Assembly: GCA_020465985.1 (NCBI GenBank)
Contig: JAANYP010002344.1
Location: forward strand, 310,001 to 374,000
DNA: 64,000 nucleotides
Direction: 5' to 3'
Origin: Centrapalus pauciflorus
Taxonomy: Eukaryota; Streptophyta; Magnoliopsida; Asterales; Asteraceae
The notes under the pieces were generated by a model. It did no database searches. It worked only from the letters and a program-made list of their open reading frames with translations, and had not been told where the DNA came from. Both the position numbers and the translations under genes were made by a program. This document shows, piece after piece, positions 11,566 to 23,821 of this stretch; position 1 is the stretch's first letter, and the number at the start of each line of letters is the position of its first letter.

Positions 11566-12098
11566 ACATACACTACACAACATACACTTAAGTAATCTTC
11601 AAGTGAATCGATTTTAAAAGATGTGAAAGGAATAGATCGGTTGATTTCTTCAAGATGTCTTCGATTGATTATAATAGATTACTACACTAAACATTGAAAA
11701 TGTATTGTAATAAAAAAAAAAACTAAGAGAACTTGTTTAGTAACTAATCAAACATGTCAATATACAACTTTGAATACCACAAAAATAGTTTAGGGATTTA
11801 AACAATAAGAAAAAAAAGTTCAGGAACTTAATCGCGAAAATAAAGAAAGTTGATGGGGTTCTTTCAATATTAACCCTAAAAAGTTTCATGTACATTTTAA
11901 TTTAAATTTTTAATTAATATATTTGATACAAAACATTTATAAATTTTATTACAATAAATTAAAAATGTTACTATGTCTTTTATTTTATTTAGAATAAATA
12001 ATTCTTGAATATATTAATATATTAAATAATGATGGATAAAATTAAGTTTTCTAATATTTATAGATTTTAAAAATAATCATTCCCCTTTACTATATATA
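11566..12098. other. AT-rich spacer, nothing recognised
   Basis: No frames or repeats of note before the element that starts at 12099. Confidence 0.4.
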
Positions 12099-12660
<562 letters not shown>

Positions 12661-13344
12661 TGTGTGTATGACAATTGTCGAAAATAGCAATAACCTTTTG
12701 TTTTATTATCGTTTATAGAAACATTATTATTATTTTTTTTTATCATTAATAGGATAAACTTTTATATTTTTTTTACCATTTATAGCAATGGATGACCTGT
12801 AAACTTGTTTAGCTGGTCACCCACAACTTTTTTTATTTAGAAAATAACATGTTTTTATACTTTTACCAATAACAACAATCAATTTAAAAAAAAATAACAA
12901 CAAACATAAATCTTATATTTCTCATACCCAAACACTTCGAACAATGATTAATTTTAGAATTCAGTTCCAACCAAAAAATAATTCCACCTAAAAATAACAT
13001 AAAACTCACCAACAAAACATTTCTAGATTCTGATTGTGTGATTGTTGGATATTTTTACTGGAAAACAATAATATATCATAAGACTTAATCACAATTTAAA
13101 AAAATAACACAAATTTCACATTCAAATAGTTTAACGAGTTAATACAATAATCAACAAAAAAAAAAAAAAACTTCTCAACACTGACCTTGTGAAATAGAAT
13201 CATATTCTAATAGAATTTCCAATCTCCTGTACCAACACATCCTTCACCTACCTGGATATGAAGTTTGAACATCATGCAAGTAAGCTCAAATAAACTTAAA
13301 TCAAGCCAAAAAGAAAAAAGAGGAAGAAAAAGAGATGGAATAAC

Positions 13345-14551
13345 CAGGGGGCGGAGGGGGGGGGGGCGGGGGGGGGGGGGGGAGGGGGCGAACTGGGCCT
13401 CGGCCCAGGGCAGCAACTACTTGAAGGGCATGATATTCTGGTCCAGTACATAGGTCCATTTACAAAAAAAAAAAAGAAAAAAAAACCCCACATCGCACAC
13501 ATATGCAGAGGGAGACTGAGAGACGCGGGACACCGGCGGCGCTAGAGGAGATGAAAGGGTGTTAGGGCGACGATTCATCTTTCAAGAATTGAAGATCGAT
13601 CAAGCTATCCTTAACCTCTACTGCTGAAGATCGAGAGACGCATATGTAGAGTGTTCAAGGATAACATATCTTGTTTTGATTTCTTACTCATCTTGACAAT
13701 AAATTGACAAAATCATAGCAAAATACGAATATGCTTTGAAGTCAAAAGCATATTTTCTTCCCTGAATCAACAAGCTGCTACGGCAAATGAGAGAGCCCTA
13801 GGAGAGAGAGCCAATTGGTTTAGTCCTCTCTTTCTGAACCCAGATGGACCTCACGAACATGAAGGGAGTGATGATATAGGTCATGGTTTAAATATTGGGT
13901 TGGACCTGATCTTTTTCTCAGCTTCCATCTCCGGCGACTTCGGTCTGACCCTCGTCGACGGCCTCCATCGGTGGGCACCGTCCAACCTTCTCTCTATCTT
14001 AGTATCTCTCTGCAGCTGTCGCTCAAACAGCGCCAACACCACGCCTCCCCTGTCTATCTCTTCGATCCCCACCAAATTTCTCTTTTCTCCGGCGAATACG
14101 GAATACCTGCAACCCCCAACCTAGCCCAGGTATAACATTTCAATCAATTGATCATTTTTTGTTTATGAATCCTTTGACTGACCAATTCTGTGGTCTGTCA
14201 TTCTATAAAATATGTTTATGTTTTTTTTTGTACTAGTCTATCTATGAAAAAATCATTAATCAAGTATTTGTATTTGTTTCTGACTTTTGGTGAATATGTG
14301 AATAATTAGTTTTTGATTCCTTTAATGTAGGTGTAACCGTTGATTATAGCTTCATTGAATCAAAGAAAATGTTACATTTCTATGCTTATAACTTATTTAG
14401 TTGTTTTAAAAGCTATTTTAGTATAGCATATACTATTTATTAGCATGTTTCAACGGCCACCCCCTTCGGGAGCCCAAAATAGTATGTTGTATTTTAGGGC
14501 ATTATTTTTTTAATCTCGCCCAGGGCGTTAAACTGTTCAGGACCGGCCCTG
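13345..14551. mobile_element. Non-autonomous hAT element, 1207 bp
   Basis: A perfect 8-bp duplication, GGAATAAC, lies at 13337-13344 and 14552-14559, the TSD length of hAT transposons. The element begins CAGGGGGCGGAGG and ends with the inverse of CAGGGCCGGTCC, an imperfect hAT-type terminal repeat. It encodes no transposase. It holds a long G-run (13347-13388), a GC-rich segment (about 13900-14120) and intron-like borders such as CCCAG/GTATAA near 14128. These point to captured host sequence, whose source I cannot identify. Confidence 0.8.
13347..13388 (+). repeat. G-run, potential G-quadruplex
   Basis: Just inside the left end of the hAT element, 42 bases are almost all G, broken only by C and A singles. 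At least four G-tracts of three or more occur in a row, so the plus strand meets the usual quadruplex rule. Confidence 0.85.
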
Positions 14552-15371
14552 GGAATAACCGTGAGCAAAGAAAGACCTATTCTTTTTCTTTTATGTCAAC
14601 TAGCCTAATGATTATCTTTGAGCATATATAGGAATCAACCATTGAGATGGAGTCAATGGCAAGCTATGATCCGGAAAATCAAAATAGATTTGGAATAGAT
14701 CTCGGATGAAGACAATAAAAATAGAGATATGACCAAGAAAATCAAAACAAATGTGACCTACCTGAATCAAACATCTAGGATGAAGATAATGACTTCTTCC
14801 GACCGCTGCGATGGTGATTGCTTGCATCTTTGCACTATGTTCTAGTGATGGCTTTTGAACTACGTTTTCGATTTGCTATTTATGAAGAACGTGATGAACT
14901 ATTTAACACCTCTGATGGAATTCTTGAATGATTTGCTCCGTTGGTAGGCAATGAAGAGAAACACATCTGGGATTTTTAGAGAAAAGGCGATGAAGAAGCC
15001 CAGGGATGGAAGGTGCTTCGTGACGAAGGATGCATCCACGATTTTGAAGTTTGATTCATGTCTCTGTTCTAGTTTTGGTTTATATGTTTTTTTAAAAGTT
15101 GATTTGGGTTTATGATGTGAACTATGTGTTTATGTTTCTCGAGAAGTAAGTTGAAGAAGAAGAGGGGTGTTTGGTTGTAAAGGCAGTGTTTGGCAACATA
15201 ACAGTGTGTTTGGTTACATAAGGGAGTGTTTGGTTTAACACGCGCGTAAAAACTGATTATAACCGGTCAAATTTAAAAAACATTGTTGCTATAAATGATA
15301 AATAACAAATAATGTAGCTATAATCGGTAAAAACACAAAACATTATTGTTATTTTTGGCATATAACCCTAT

Positions 15372-15503
<132 letters not shown>

Positions 15504-15936
15504 GAATTGGGTTCAAATGAGTACCACTAGGTTTGCGGAGTACCGGAGGTACCTCGCTTAAAACCATTTTTTTTGAAAATTTTTTTCATAATCATGTTTA
15601 AATTAATAATATAAGACTACTTGCAAAAAATCACACCCAAACACACACTATAACTATGTGAAACGTGCAAGTTCACATGAACTGCACTGTTGTGAATGTA
15701 TGTTCACAGCTAAGCATGTTCACATGAATTTTTTCACGTTCACATGACTTTTAAGAGACTAGAAAGTGTGAATGTGTGTAATTCTTTTACGAATAGGCTT
15801 ATATTATTTGTATCTAAATTAATATGAAAAAAAAATTAAAAAAAAAACTTTTTTTCGGAGCATGTTCACATCTAAAACCCGTGTGTTCACAGGTACTCAC
15901 GGTACTCTGCATTTTTTAGGTACTCACACGAACCAT

Positions 15937-15940
<4 letters not shown>
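15504..15940 (+). mobile_element. MITE-like element bordered by TA repeats, copy 2
   Basis: A 437-bp unit with terminal inverted repeats: GAATTGGGTTCAAATGAGTACC at the left and, inverted at the right, GAATATGGTTCGTGTGAGTACC. Three GTACC-type boxes lie near each end. The interior has TTCACATGAA and GTTCACA words like copy 1. It lies in the opposite orientation to copy 1 (12099-12541). Both flanks are (TA)n. No coding capacity. Confidence 0.65.

Positions 15941-15997
<57 letters not shown>
15941..15997. repeat. (TA)n microsatellite
   Basis: A pure TA run on the right side of MITE-like copy 2. Confidence 0.95.
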
Positions 15998-16000
<3 letters not shown>

Positions 16001-16953
16001 TAAGAAATTATTAGGATATTTTAAATGATTTTATAAGTATCCAAAAGGGACTAAACTACGAGTGGAGTCCAGATATTCTTACAAATGAAGCCCAAGGGAT
16101 TTTACGATGAATCAAACGCGGCTTTAGCATAACTTTGGATTAATGGTATATGTGAGTAACCACTATAACTTTATAACTTACATTATACAACACTTATGAC
16201 ATGCAACTGTTCATATGTGAATTAATATATGTTGTTTATGGAATAAATGAGAATTATGTATGTGAATTGATTGGAAATCATCAAATCAAACCTATAGGTG
16301 AATAATTTAGAGAATCAATTGATGTGTTTACGACACAAGTCTGAAGATATGTTTAAGACTAATGTAACACAAGTCTGAAGATATGTTTAAGAATAATGTA
16401 ACACATGGAGAATCAATTTAGTAGCATTGAATGAATTTGAAACATATGGTTTGCATGAAAAAAGATTGATTAATAATATGAGATAAAAATACTATATGAA
16501 TGCATCAATATTTAGAAATCATACAATATATTTAATGGCAATTTAATGAAAATATTATATAAAATACCTTTATAAAATGATACTTTAGCGAATTGCAAGA
16601 TGATAACCACACGTCATTCAACAACTCTACTTGATGCATCGGGTGTCATCTGGTCCACATACTAGTTCCATAGAGTTATGTTAAGTTTAGCACCCCTGAA
16701 AGAAAATAAAATATGTACTTTTTAGGTGACAAAATACATTGAAATCATTAAAAATATATATGAAAATATATTCCTCACTCTAAATCCTCGATGACCATCA
16801 CCATTATGGGTTTTGATTTGTCATTATCTTTATATTTGATCTCACAAGTTTCCACAATGCCGATCACATCTTATAAGATTAGGTAAAAAAAAGTGAGCAT
16901 GTAAAAGAAAATTACTTTAAAAAAATGCAAATGTTAAAATATCATAACATGTA
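15998..16953. other. AT-rich DNA without recognisable features
   Basis: A short direct repeat, CACAAGTCTGAAGATATGTT, appears near 16335 and 16370. Otherwise nothing recognisable lies up to the LTR of element A. Confidence 0.4.
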
Positions 16954-18007
16954 TGTAGGTCCCGAGAGGTTCCCAAAGTATATAGTTATAAGCTGTAGAG
17001 GGAGGGTGAATACAGCAATTTAAAAACTACACACTCTTTTCTCAATGTTTGTATGTATTATCAACAATTTGTTAATTACAAACAAGCTTGAATGCGGAAG
17101 AGTTCAAGCTGAGATGACAGATACAACAGTATGCTTACTAGTCTAAGACAGACTCGAACTAGTATACAATGAATACACTCACTAAGAAGCACTCACTGTG
17201 TTTACAAGACTTAAGGAACAGCTTAGGTAAAACAGCTTAATCACACAGATGCTGGTTTACAGAAGACTTGCATGCATGAAGATCACACTTGCACGTTCAC
17301 TCTTGGTTTAAGCACTTAGCTTTCTTCACATTTCTTTCTGACCTTAGAAGCTTCCTTTTATACTCACTTAGAGGATCTCAGAGAAACATCTTCATTGGAC
17401 AGAATGAAAAGGAAAAGTCTTGTTGAAAAGACAACATAACCTTTTCTGCACTTTTCTGAAAAGCAGACTTGTCTTCACATGTGCAGAACTTTTGTCTTTT
17501 TACTTTGTCTACTGTTGCATTGCCTTTAACTAATTTAGGAATGTCAACTTTGCGTCTTTCTTCCCTGTAAAGGCCTATTTTGATATAAGAAAAAGGTCTG
17601 TCACCCTTTTTCAAATATCCTTTTGTCTTCATGTTACAGAACAGCGTGGGCAGGCTGAGCAGTTCTGTTTTCCACTTTGTCTTCGACTTTGTAAACTGAT
17701 CTTGTAGTCAAAAACAATACATGATGACTTGGAAACAAATTCCATAAAGTGTTTAGCCTGTTCACAAAGAACAGGTTCTGTTCACAAAGAACAAAACACT
17801 TTAAAAATGTCCAAGCTGCTCAAACAGTGTAGAGCAGCGTAGACAGTTTATGTCCAGCCTGTTCAGCAGACAGAGCAGCTTGGACAAACTGTCTTAGTTG
17901 CAACACATGCAACATATAGAACAGCTTTAGACTGATATTGCAAATCATTTTCAGGTTTCAATAAGGCATATAACAGGCCTTAAATTCAACCTTCAAATGC
18001 ATCAACA
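16954..18007 (-). repeat. Element A 3' LTR
   Basis: On the minus strand the LTR starts TGTTGATGCATTTG at 18007 and ends GGGACCTACA at 16954, about 1054 bp. A polypurine tract lies 15 bp before it. It holds GCTGTTCTG-like words and a good TATA box (17354-17362). The length suits SIRE-type LTRs. It does not resemble the ~280-bp LTRs of D and E. Confidence 0.75.
17354..17362 (-). promoter_or_regulatory. TATA box of element A LTR
   Basis: TATAAAAGG on the minus strand, about 650 bp into the LTR. This is where the U3 promoter of a 1-kb LTR is expected. Confidence 0.55.
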
Positions 18008-20523
18008 GGTTTGATTATAAAATCTCCCCCTCAGATGTAGAACAGGTTTGACTGAGGCCTTTTTGTGCCTAACAACTTCTTTCTCTACTTCAATCAACAA
18101 AGTCTGTCCTTCAGCATCATTATCAGAATCTTCATATTCTTTAAAGTTATAAATTTCTGATTGAATACTTAAAGGAACTAGAACATCTTCATGAAGAATC
18201 AATTCCAGCTCGCTTTGAGCATCAACAAGTTTTTTTTTGGAGCTCCCTGCTTCACCAACTTCTTTACCTTCCGACTCTTTTTCTTTCTCTGGATAGGTTA
18301 TCATTAAAAGACTAGAACTTTGCTCACCAATCTTCCTTCTCTTCTCCCCCTCATGAGGAGCATCATCGGAGTCATCATCGTGCTAATCATGTTTTCTCTT
18401 CAGAGCGGAAGCTTGAGCCTTACACATATTTTTACTCCAGATATCCGCTCAAACATAACTCCTAATGTTGTCATCACAGTGCTCTCTAGCCCAATCATCC
18501 TTTCACGCATCTCATCAAATTGATCGTATACAAACTCTCTTAACTCGTCAATCACTTGATTTGGATCTCTTTGTTTTTCCTCTTCAGCCACATTCTTACC
18601 CTTCAAAAGTTTGTGAATGTTTGCCATCTGATCCATCATCACAGAAAATTGATTTGTCATTTGATTGGTGACTCCAGGAACTGCTGCATTCAAAGCTTCG
18701 TTTAGTTTGGATTCAGTAACAAATGGGGAAAGACTAACTACTGGGTCACTCAGACTTCCAGTTGTCACAACAGTCGAACTTGTGAAAAGAAATTCTGTGT
18801 CGCCAGTGCTCAGAGTTGGCAATGTTGTGGCTCTGACTGGACTTCCAACCTCTTCAAGTGACAGAGCAACAAATGCTTCCGACACTAAGGTTGTTCTGGC
18901 AGGAACACTCAGTTCAACTCCACTCACTTCAACATATGAAGTTGACTCAAGTGACCTAGTGTGTATCGGTTCTATATCATATGCAAGAAGTGAAGTTGTA
19001 CACCCGAGCAGTTGTGCACTATATTTAATATCCATAAAATCCAAAGGATTTATGGATAGATTTTGTGCTTGAACCTGGTGAGAAAGTGAAACATCTTCCT
19101 GTTGAGAGGAAAATGCGTGGCTGGGGGTGTGAAGTCGTCAGTGGGATGCTGACTGATTCAATGTCGATTCCCACTTGAGAGCCAACAGCAGTTGTGGCTA
19201 GATCCTGGCTCTTTGGGCTTGGAAACTCCCTCACACTCTCCCTAGCAATTTCAAGAACATCAATCTCTAGAATTCTCTCAGCTATAAACAATTCAACCAT
19301 TCCAGCACCACCTTCTAGTACATCATTTCCATCCTCATCATCATCATTCTTTTCCTCAGCTCCTTCAGCAATATTAGACAATGTTCTTTCTGAATCTGAG
19401 CTGCTCTCACCTCCCCGTACCTGCTCCTGTACATCCTCACTCTCAGGTTGGCTGCCCTGAACATCAGCCACATGCTGATGTTCCTACTCACCTATTGCTC
19501 CCTGGTTAAGAAAACCCAGTTCTTAGGTTTCTATAAGAGCGTGATCTATTCTGTACAAATTGACATGCTCAGTATCTTGATCTGCATACTTTAATAGAGC
19601 TTCTGGAATTGGCATCACATTTGCATCGGATGCATCCTGTATCCCATGAAGACTCATCATCACATAATCTGGGCACTTCTGAGCATTTGATCTTTTTGGA
19701 ACTTGTTCATTGGCCCTTAAGATGCCCCTTATCAAGATTTGAATGAATCGTTGAAGTGGTACAAATTTCCTTGCTCTATTAGTCGTCTTTGCCAACACCA
19801 CTTCCTTCAAATCCTCCCAAATACACTAAGCATAGTCATAATGTTTATTGAAGGCAATCCCGTGAAAAATTCTCAGGCAATGTATGCTCCCTCTATCAAT
19901 ATCGGTATGCTTAGACGTCATGCATCTGTTGACAATGCCAAACAACGTATACCACTCTCCATTAAGACCATTTCTATGAAACTTGGAGCTCTTCGGTAGA
20001 GGTTTGGAATATCATAAGCATATTAAATCATGAACAAGCTCTTCATCAGATACAAAGTCTTCATAATCTGCTTGTTCTGGAAAGTTCACGGTATCAGTTC
20101 GGCGCTGTAGAAATAGGTTATGTTGGAGCCTGGCCAGTGTAATCTTTGCCTTAATGTGATAAATGGTAACCTTGAAGTGATGATTACCATCAGCCGGTAC
20201 GAACTTGATGGTATGCCAGAATTGTTGTAAGTACACTTGGGGCATAAAAGGTTTATATTGAAGTAGGTAGCCCAAAGGATGTCCTTTAAGGATGTCTACA
20301 ATTATAGGATGGCTAACTATTATGATTTTTGGATCAAAACAGTGATTATTGTCACAAACAGTAACCAATATTTGGTTTTGACTAGGTGAGTATCTGGTAT
20401 GGGTGATGAAGGTGAAGGTCGGGTGACAGAGGCTGATTTCACTGGTTTTGATACCAGTGTATGGTTTGAGGATGAATGAGAATTAGATGAATTTGATTGT
20501 TGAGATTGATCTTGGGAAGCCAT
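18002..20523 (-). pseudogene. Element A ORF3 (SIRE 'env-like' extra ORF), broken
   Basis: Starts at ATG 20523 (MASQDQSQ). It has a Ser-rich N-terminus, then a conserved region (HPIIVDILKGHPLGYLL, QVYLQQFWH, DFVSDEELVHDLICL, KFVPLQRFIQILIRG) shared with the copies in D and E. An acidic stretch near 19300 follows, then a probable coiled coil (about 18400-18700: MANIHKLLKGKN, FDEMRERMIGLEST). No signal peptide or membrane helix is apparent. Frameshifts or stops near 20355, 20012, 19500, 19030 and 18400 break it into at least five pieces. The C-terminal module present in E is absent. Function unknown; relatives are often called envelope-like. Confidence 0.75.
18023..18032 (-). other. 3' polypurine tract of element A
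   Basis: GAGGGGGAGA on the minus strand, 15 bp before the LTR start. It would prime plus-strand DNA synthesis. It lies inside the end of the ORF3 frame, whose TGA stop falls in the first bases of the LTR (TGTTGA). Confidence 0.65.
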
Positions 20524-20530
20524 TTGAAAC

Positions 20531-20560
20531 CTGTGAAAAATAATAGACATGTTAAAAACA
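20531..20560 (-). promoter_or_regulatory. Splice-acceptor-like site before ORF3 of element A
   Basis: The minus strand reads CTATTATTTTTCACAG followed by GTTTCAAATGG, that is, a T-rich tract and CAG 8 nt before the ORF3 start. The arrangement recurs at D (34977) and E (55796). Confidence 0.55.
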
Positions 20561-20648
20561 GCATATAAACAAATGAAATCCTGCAAATAGAAATATAAAA
20601 CATTTTCCTAGAAATTAGAAACATTTGTGTTTTACTATTTAAATCATC

Positions 20649-20693
20649 GGGATTCCAGACAATAATATTAAAATATTATTGTCAGGATTCCAA
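20649..20693 (-). other. Conserved hairpin upstream of ORF3, element A
   Basis: GACAATAATATT and AATATTATTGTC are perfectly complementary around a 2-base centre, flanked on both sides by the direct repeat GGATTCCA. The same structure sits before ORF3 in D (35098-35146) and E (55915-55960), somewhat worn. Confidence 0.7.
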
Positions 20694-20819
20694 AGTCAAT
20701 CGTTAAGATACCAATGTTAGAAAAACACAAATTTTATAAATTTCTTGAAAAATGTGAAATTTTTCTAAAAAATTAAAAATCCTTAACACTTGTGAAAATT
20801 TTGGAAATTTTGAGGTTGA

Positions 20820-21400
20820 AACTCGATTGATACATGAAGAGTCTCGGATGACACATGATTGAACTCGTATGACTTAAGTATGAAACTCGAATTGAATAAG
20901 GGATTTCTCGAATGAATAACCAAACAACTCGAATGAATCATCAGGCAACTCGAATGAAATACTAATCAACTCGAATGAGATGATTGACCAACTCGAATGA
21001 TATTGACCCTTTCTCGAAATACACGTGAATCCAACTCGAATGAAAGAGGTGTATTCCCGAATGATGTTGTTATCGAGAGTGGATTGAAGAATTTTCTAAG
21101 TCCTACAAAGCAGCCCAACTCGAATAACTAGTAAAATTTTCTCGAACAACTTATGGAACCAACTCGAATGAAACTTGAATATACTCGAATCATATTTGTT
21201 ATCGAGACTGGTTTGAAAGGTTTTTCTAAGTCCTTCAGAACATCCAACTCGAATAACAAATACAAGTTTCTCAAATTATGAAGTATCCAACTCGAATGAA
21301 ACTAAAAGCTTCTCGAATGGAACTTCATCCAACTCGATCAAAACAGAATATTTCTTGAATGAAGAGTTGATCGAGAAAACAACTTCAAAAATTTTCAGAG
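20820..21400 (-). repeat. TTCGAG-rich degenerate array upstream of ORF3, element A
   Basis: ACTCGAATGA and variants (minus strand TCATTCGAGT) recur every 15-35 bp for about 580 bp. There is no exact period. It lies between pol and ORF3. Sister arrays lie before gag in A and D and before ORF3 in D and E. Confidence 0.85.
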
Positions 21401-21867
21401 TCCTGAATGTCACTGAAATTTTTCAAAAATCGTTTTATGGACAATTTTTACTATTCTATTATATATTCCTACTAGAAAATGGATTTTAAACATTATTTGT
21501 TTACTAAACTTTGTCCAGAAACACCTTTATCAATCCAAAAAAATCTAATTTTCAGTTTCAAGAACACGAAAAAAGTTTAACACTGAAAAATTCAAATTAA
21601 TGTTTGTGTGTTTTGAAATGAGACTTGAAATTGAATATTCAAGTTCATATAAGTCATACGCATTCAGACACACGATCAATTTTACATTTAAGCCCATTCT
21701 CTCTTTTTCATTTTAAGCCCATTTATTTAAAAAAAAAATTTCACACACACAACAAAAAAAATAACAACTAACAAAAAAATTTTGAACTAAAAAAAATTTA
21801 ACTAACTAAAAAATAAAATTTGAACTAAAAAAATTTTAACCAACTAAAAAAATAAAGGATAAAAAAA

Positions 21868-22008
21868 ATTGCTCCCCCTTGATTTTTTGCAGCTTAGCTC
21901 CCCCTCGGATGAATATCTCTTTAAATGACAGATCCCCCTAAAAAATCAGATAAAATTTTATCAGATTTTAAAAAATCAGATAAACTTTCTGTCTGCTCCC
22001 CCTGCACA
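21868..22008 (-). other. Three internal polypurine tracts after pol, element A
   Basis: GGGGGAGC occurs three times on the minus strand, at about 21871-21878, 21898-21905 and 21995-22003. They lie just downstream of the pol stop, some 3.9 kb before the true 3' LTR. Similar sets lie behind pol in D and E. Confidence 0.75.
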
Positions 22009-22135
22009 TGACAAGCCGAATTTGTTAAACTCTGAAAAAATTAAACTTTAAAAGCACATGATATTAACAACATATTTAATCAAATAAAAAATTGTAAATT
22101 TAAAATTATATTTGGTAACTACTGAATGTTTAAAT

Positions 22136-23821
22136 CTAACGATTCAACATACCCAATCTGTATACCAAAAAATTAAAACTTTTTTCATCTAAGGCTTTGG
22201 TAAACAAATCAGCTAATTGATATTCAGTAGGTACAAAATATAATTCTATATTACCATTTTCTACATGATCTTTTATAAAATGATACCGAATGTCAATCTG
22301 TTTGGTTTTTGAATGTTGCACCGGATTTGAAGCAATAGCTATTGCACTTTGAGAATCACAATAAATGGAGATCTTTTGCGGTGTAAACCCGTAGTCTCTG
22401 AGTTGGCTCTTCATCCACAACACTTGTGAACAGCACGACGATACTGCGACTTATTCAACTTCTGTTGTTGACAAGGATACACAATGTTGTTTCTTGGATG
22501 ACCAGCAGACGGGTTTGTCACCTAGGAATTGTACTGCTCCTGATGTGCTTTTCCAATCCATTTTGTCACCTGTGTGATCAGCATCAGAGAAGGCAGTTAA
22601 TGTAAATGAGGATTCCCGGGGATACCACAAACCCAAGTTTGGTGTTCCCTTTAGATATCTTAAAATATGTTTGGCAGCAGCCAAATGTGATTCTTTAGGA
22701 TGTGCCTGATATCCAGCACAAACACACGTAGCAAACATAATATCCGGACTACTGGCAGTTAAATGCATTAATGACCCAATTATGCCTCGATAATGAGTTA
22801 CATCTACAGGTTTCCCTGATATGTCCTCATCTTTTGATTTGGAATCTGGAGCCATAGGAGTTTTCATAGGAGTATATTAACCATGTTAAATTTTGTTTAA
22901 CATGTCTTTAATATATTTGGACTGATTGATGAAAATTCCATCAGTCAGTTGTTTTACTTGTAAACCCAAGAAAAAAATTAATTTCTCCCGTCATGCACAT
23001 TTCAAATTTTTAGGACATTAAGAATGCAAATTTCTTGCAAAACTCTGGATTTGTAGACCCAAATATTATATCATCTACATATATTTGTATAGCTATGATA
23101 TCTGGACCCTGACATTTTATAAACAGGGTTGTATCCACTGCACCTTTGTTAAATCCACGTTTCAAAAGATAATTTGAAAGTGCATCATACCAAGCACGAG
23201 GTGCGTGTTTAAGGCCATACAGTGATTTGTCCAAAATATATACATGGTTAGGCTTCGAAGGATCAGTAAACCCTTCGGGCTTATATGTATATACATTGTC
23301 AGTCAATTCCCCATTTAAAAATGCAGTTTTCACATCCATTAGATATACAGTGAAGTTTTTGTGTGCAGCAAATGCTAAAAACATCCGAATAGCTTCAATC
23401 CTAGCAAGTAGAGCAAATGTTTCGTCGTAATCAATTCCTCTTGCTGGCTATATCCTTTGGCAACGAGGCGAGCCTTGTTTCGAATGATGACATCGTGTTT
23501 ATCCTTCTTATTTTTGAATATCCACTTCGTGTCAATGATGGATTTGTCTTTTGGTCGCTCCACCAATCGCCAGACCTTCAACCTTTCAAATTGATTTAGC
23601 TCTTCTTGCATAGCCACTATCCAGTCAGCATCCAGTAGAGCTTCTTTCACATTCTTTGCCTCAATTTTACTTATAAAATTTGAGAATAAGCACCCGCTCA
23701 TGCTAGCTCTTCTGGTTTTAACTGAAGCAAAAGGATCACCTATTATGTTTTCAGGTAGGTGATTCCTTGTCCATTTAAAGGTATATGGGTAAGGTTGAAG
23801 TTTGTCTTGATTAGGGTTCAA
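22136..23821 (-). pseudogene. Element A reverse transcriptase-RNase H, broken
   Basis: The RT part (about 23821-22870) has the first catalytic Asp in the string LMDVKTAFLNGELTD and an intact IYVDDIIFGST box, so both active-site motifs survive. RNase H follows (LRYLKGTPNLGLWYPRESS, FSDADHTGD, KKQHCVSLSTTEVE, then the YHFIKDHVENG region). It ends with GMLNR and stop at 22136. Frameshifts near 23380 and 23010-22870 and a stop near 22450 separate the pieces. The enzyme would copy element RNA to DNA in virus-like particles. It is not functional as a single chain. Confidence 0.85.

Noticed and set aside
13207..13502. Pro-rich and Gly-rich frames
   Set aside because: Caused by the G-run at the hAT end; low complexity on both strands.
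18665..19072. Plus-strand frame of 135 codons
   Set aside because: Shadow of ORF3 of element A, which has the conserved sequence on the minus strand. Similar shadows lie at 33179-33451 and 54481-54762.
20820..21400. CRISPR-like array
   Set aside because: The TTCGAG words are short, variable and irregularly spaced, inside a plant retrotransposon; there are no conserved repeats with unique spacers or cas genes.
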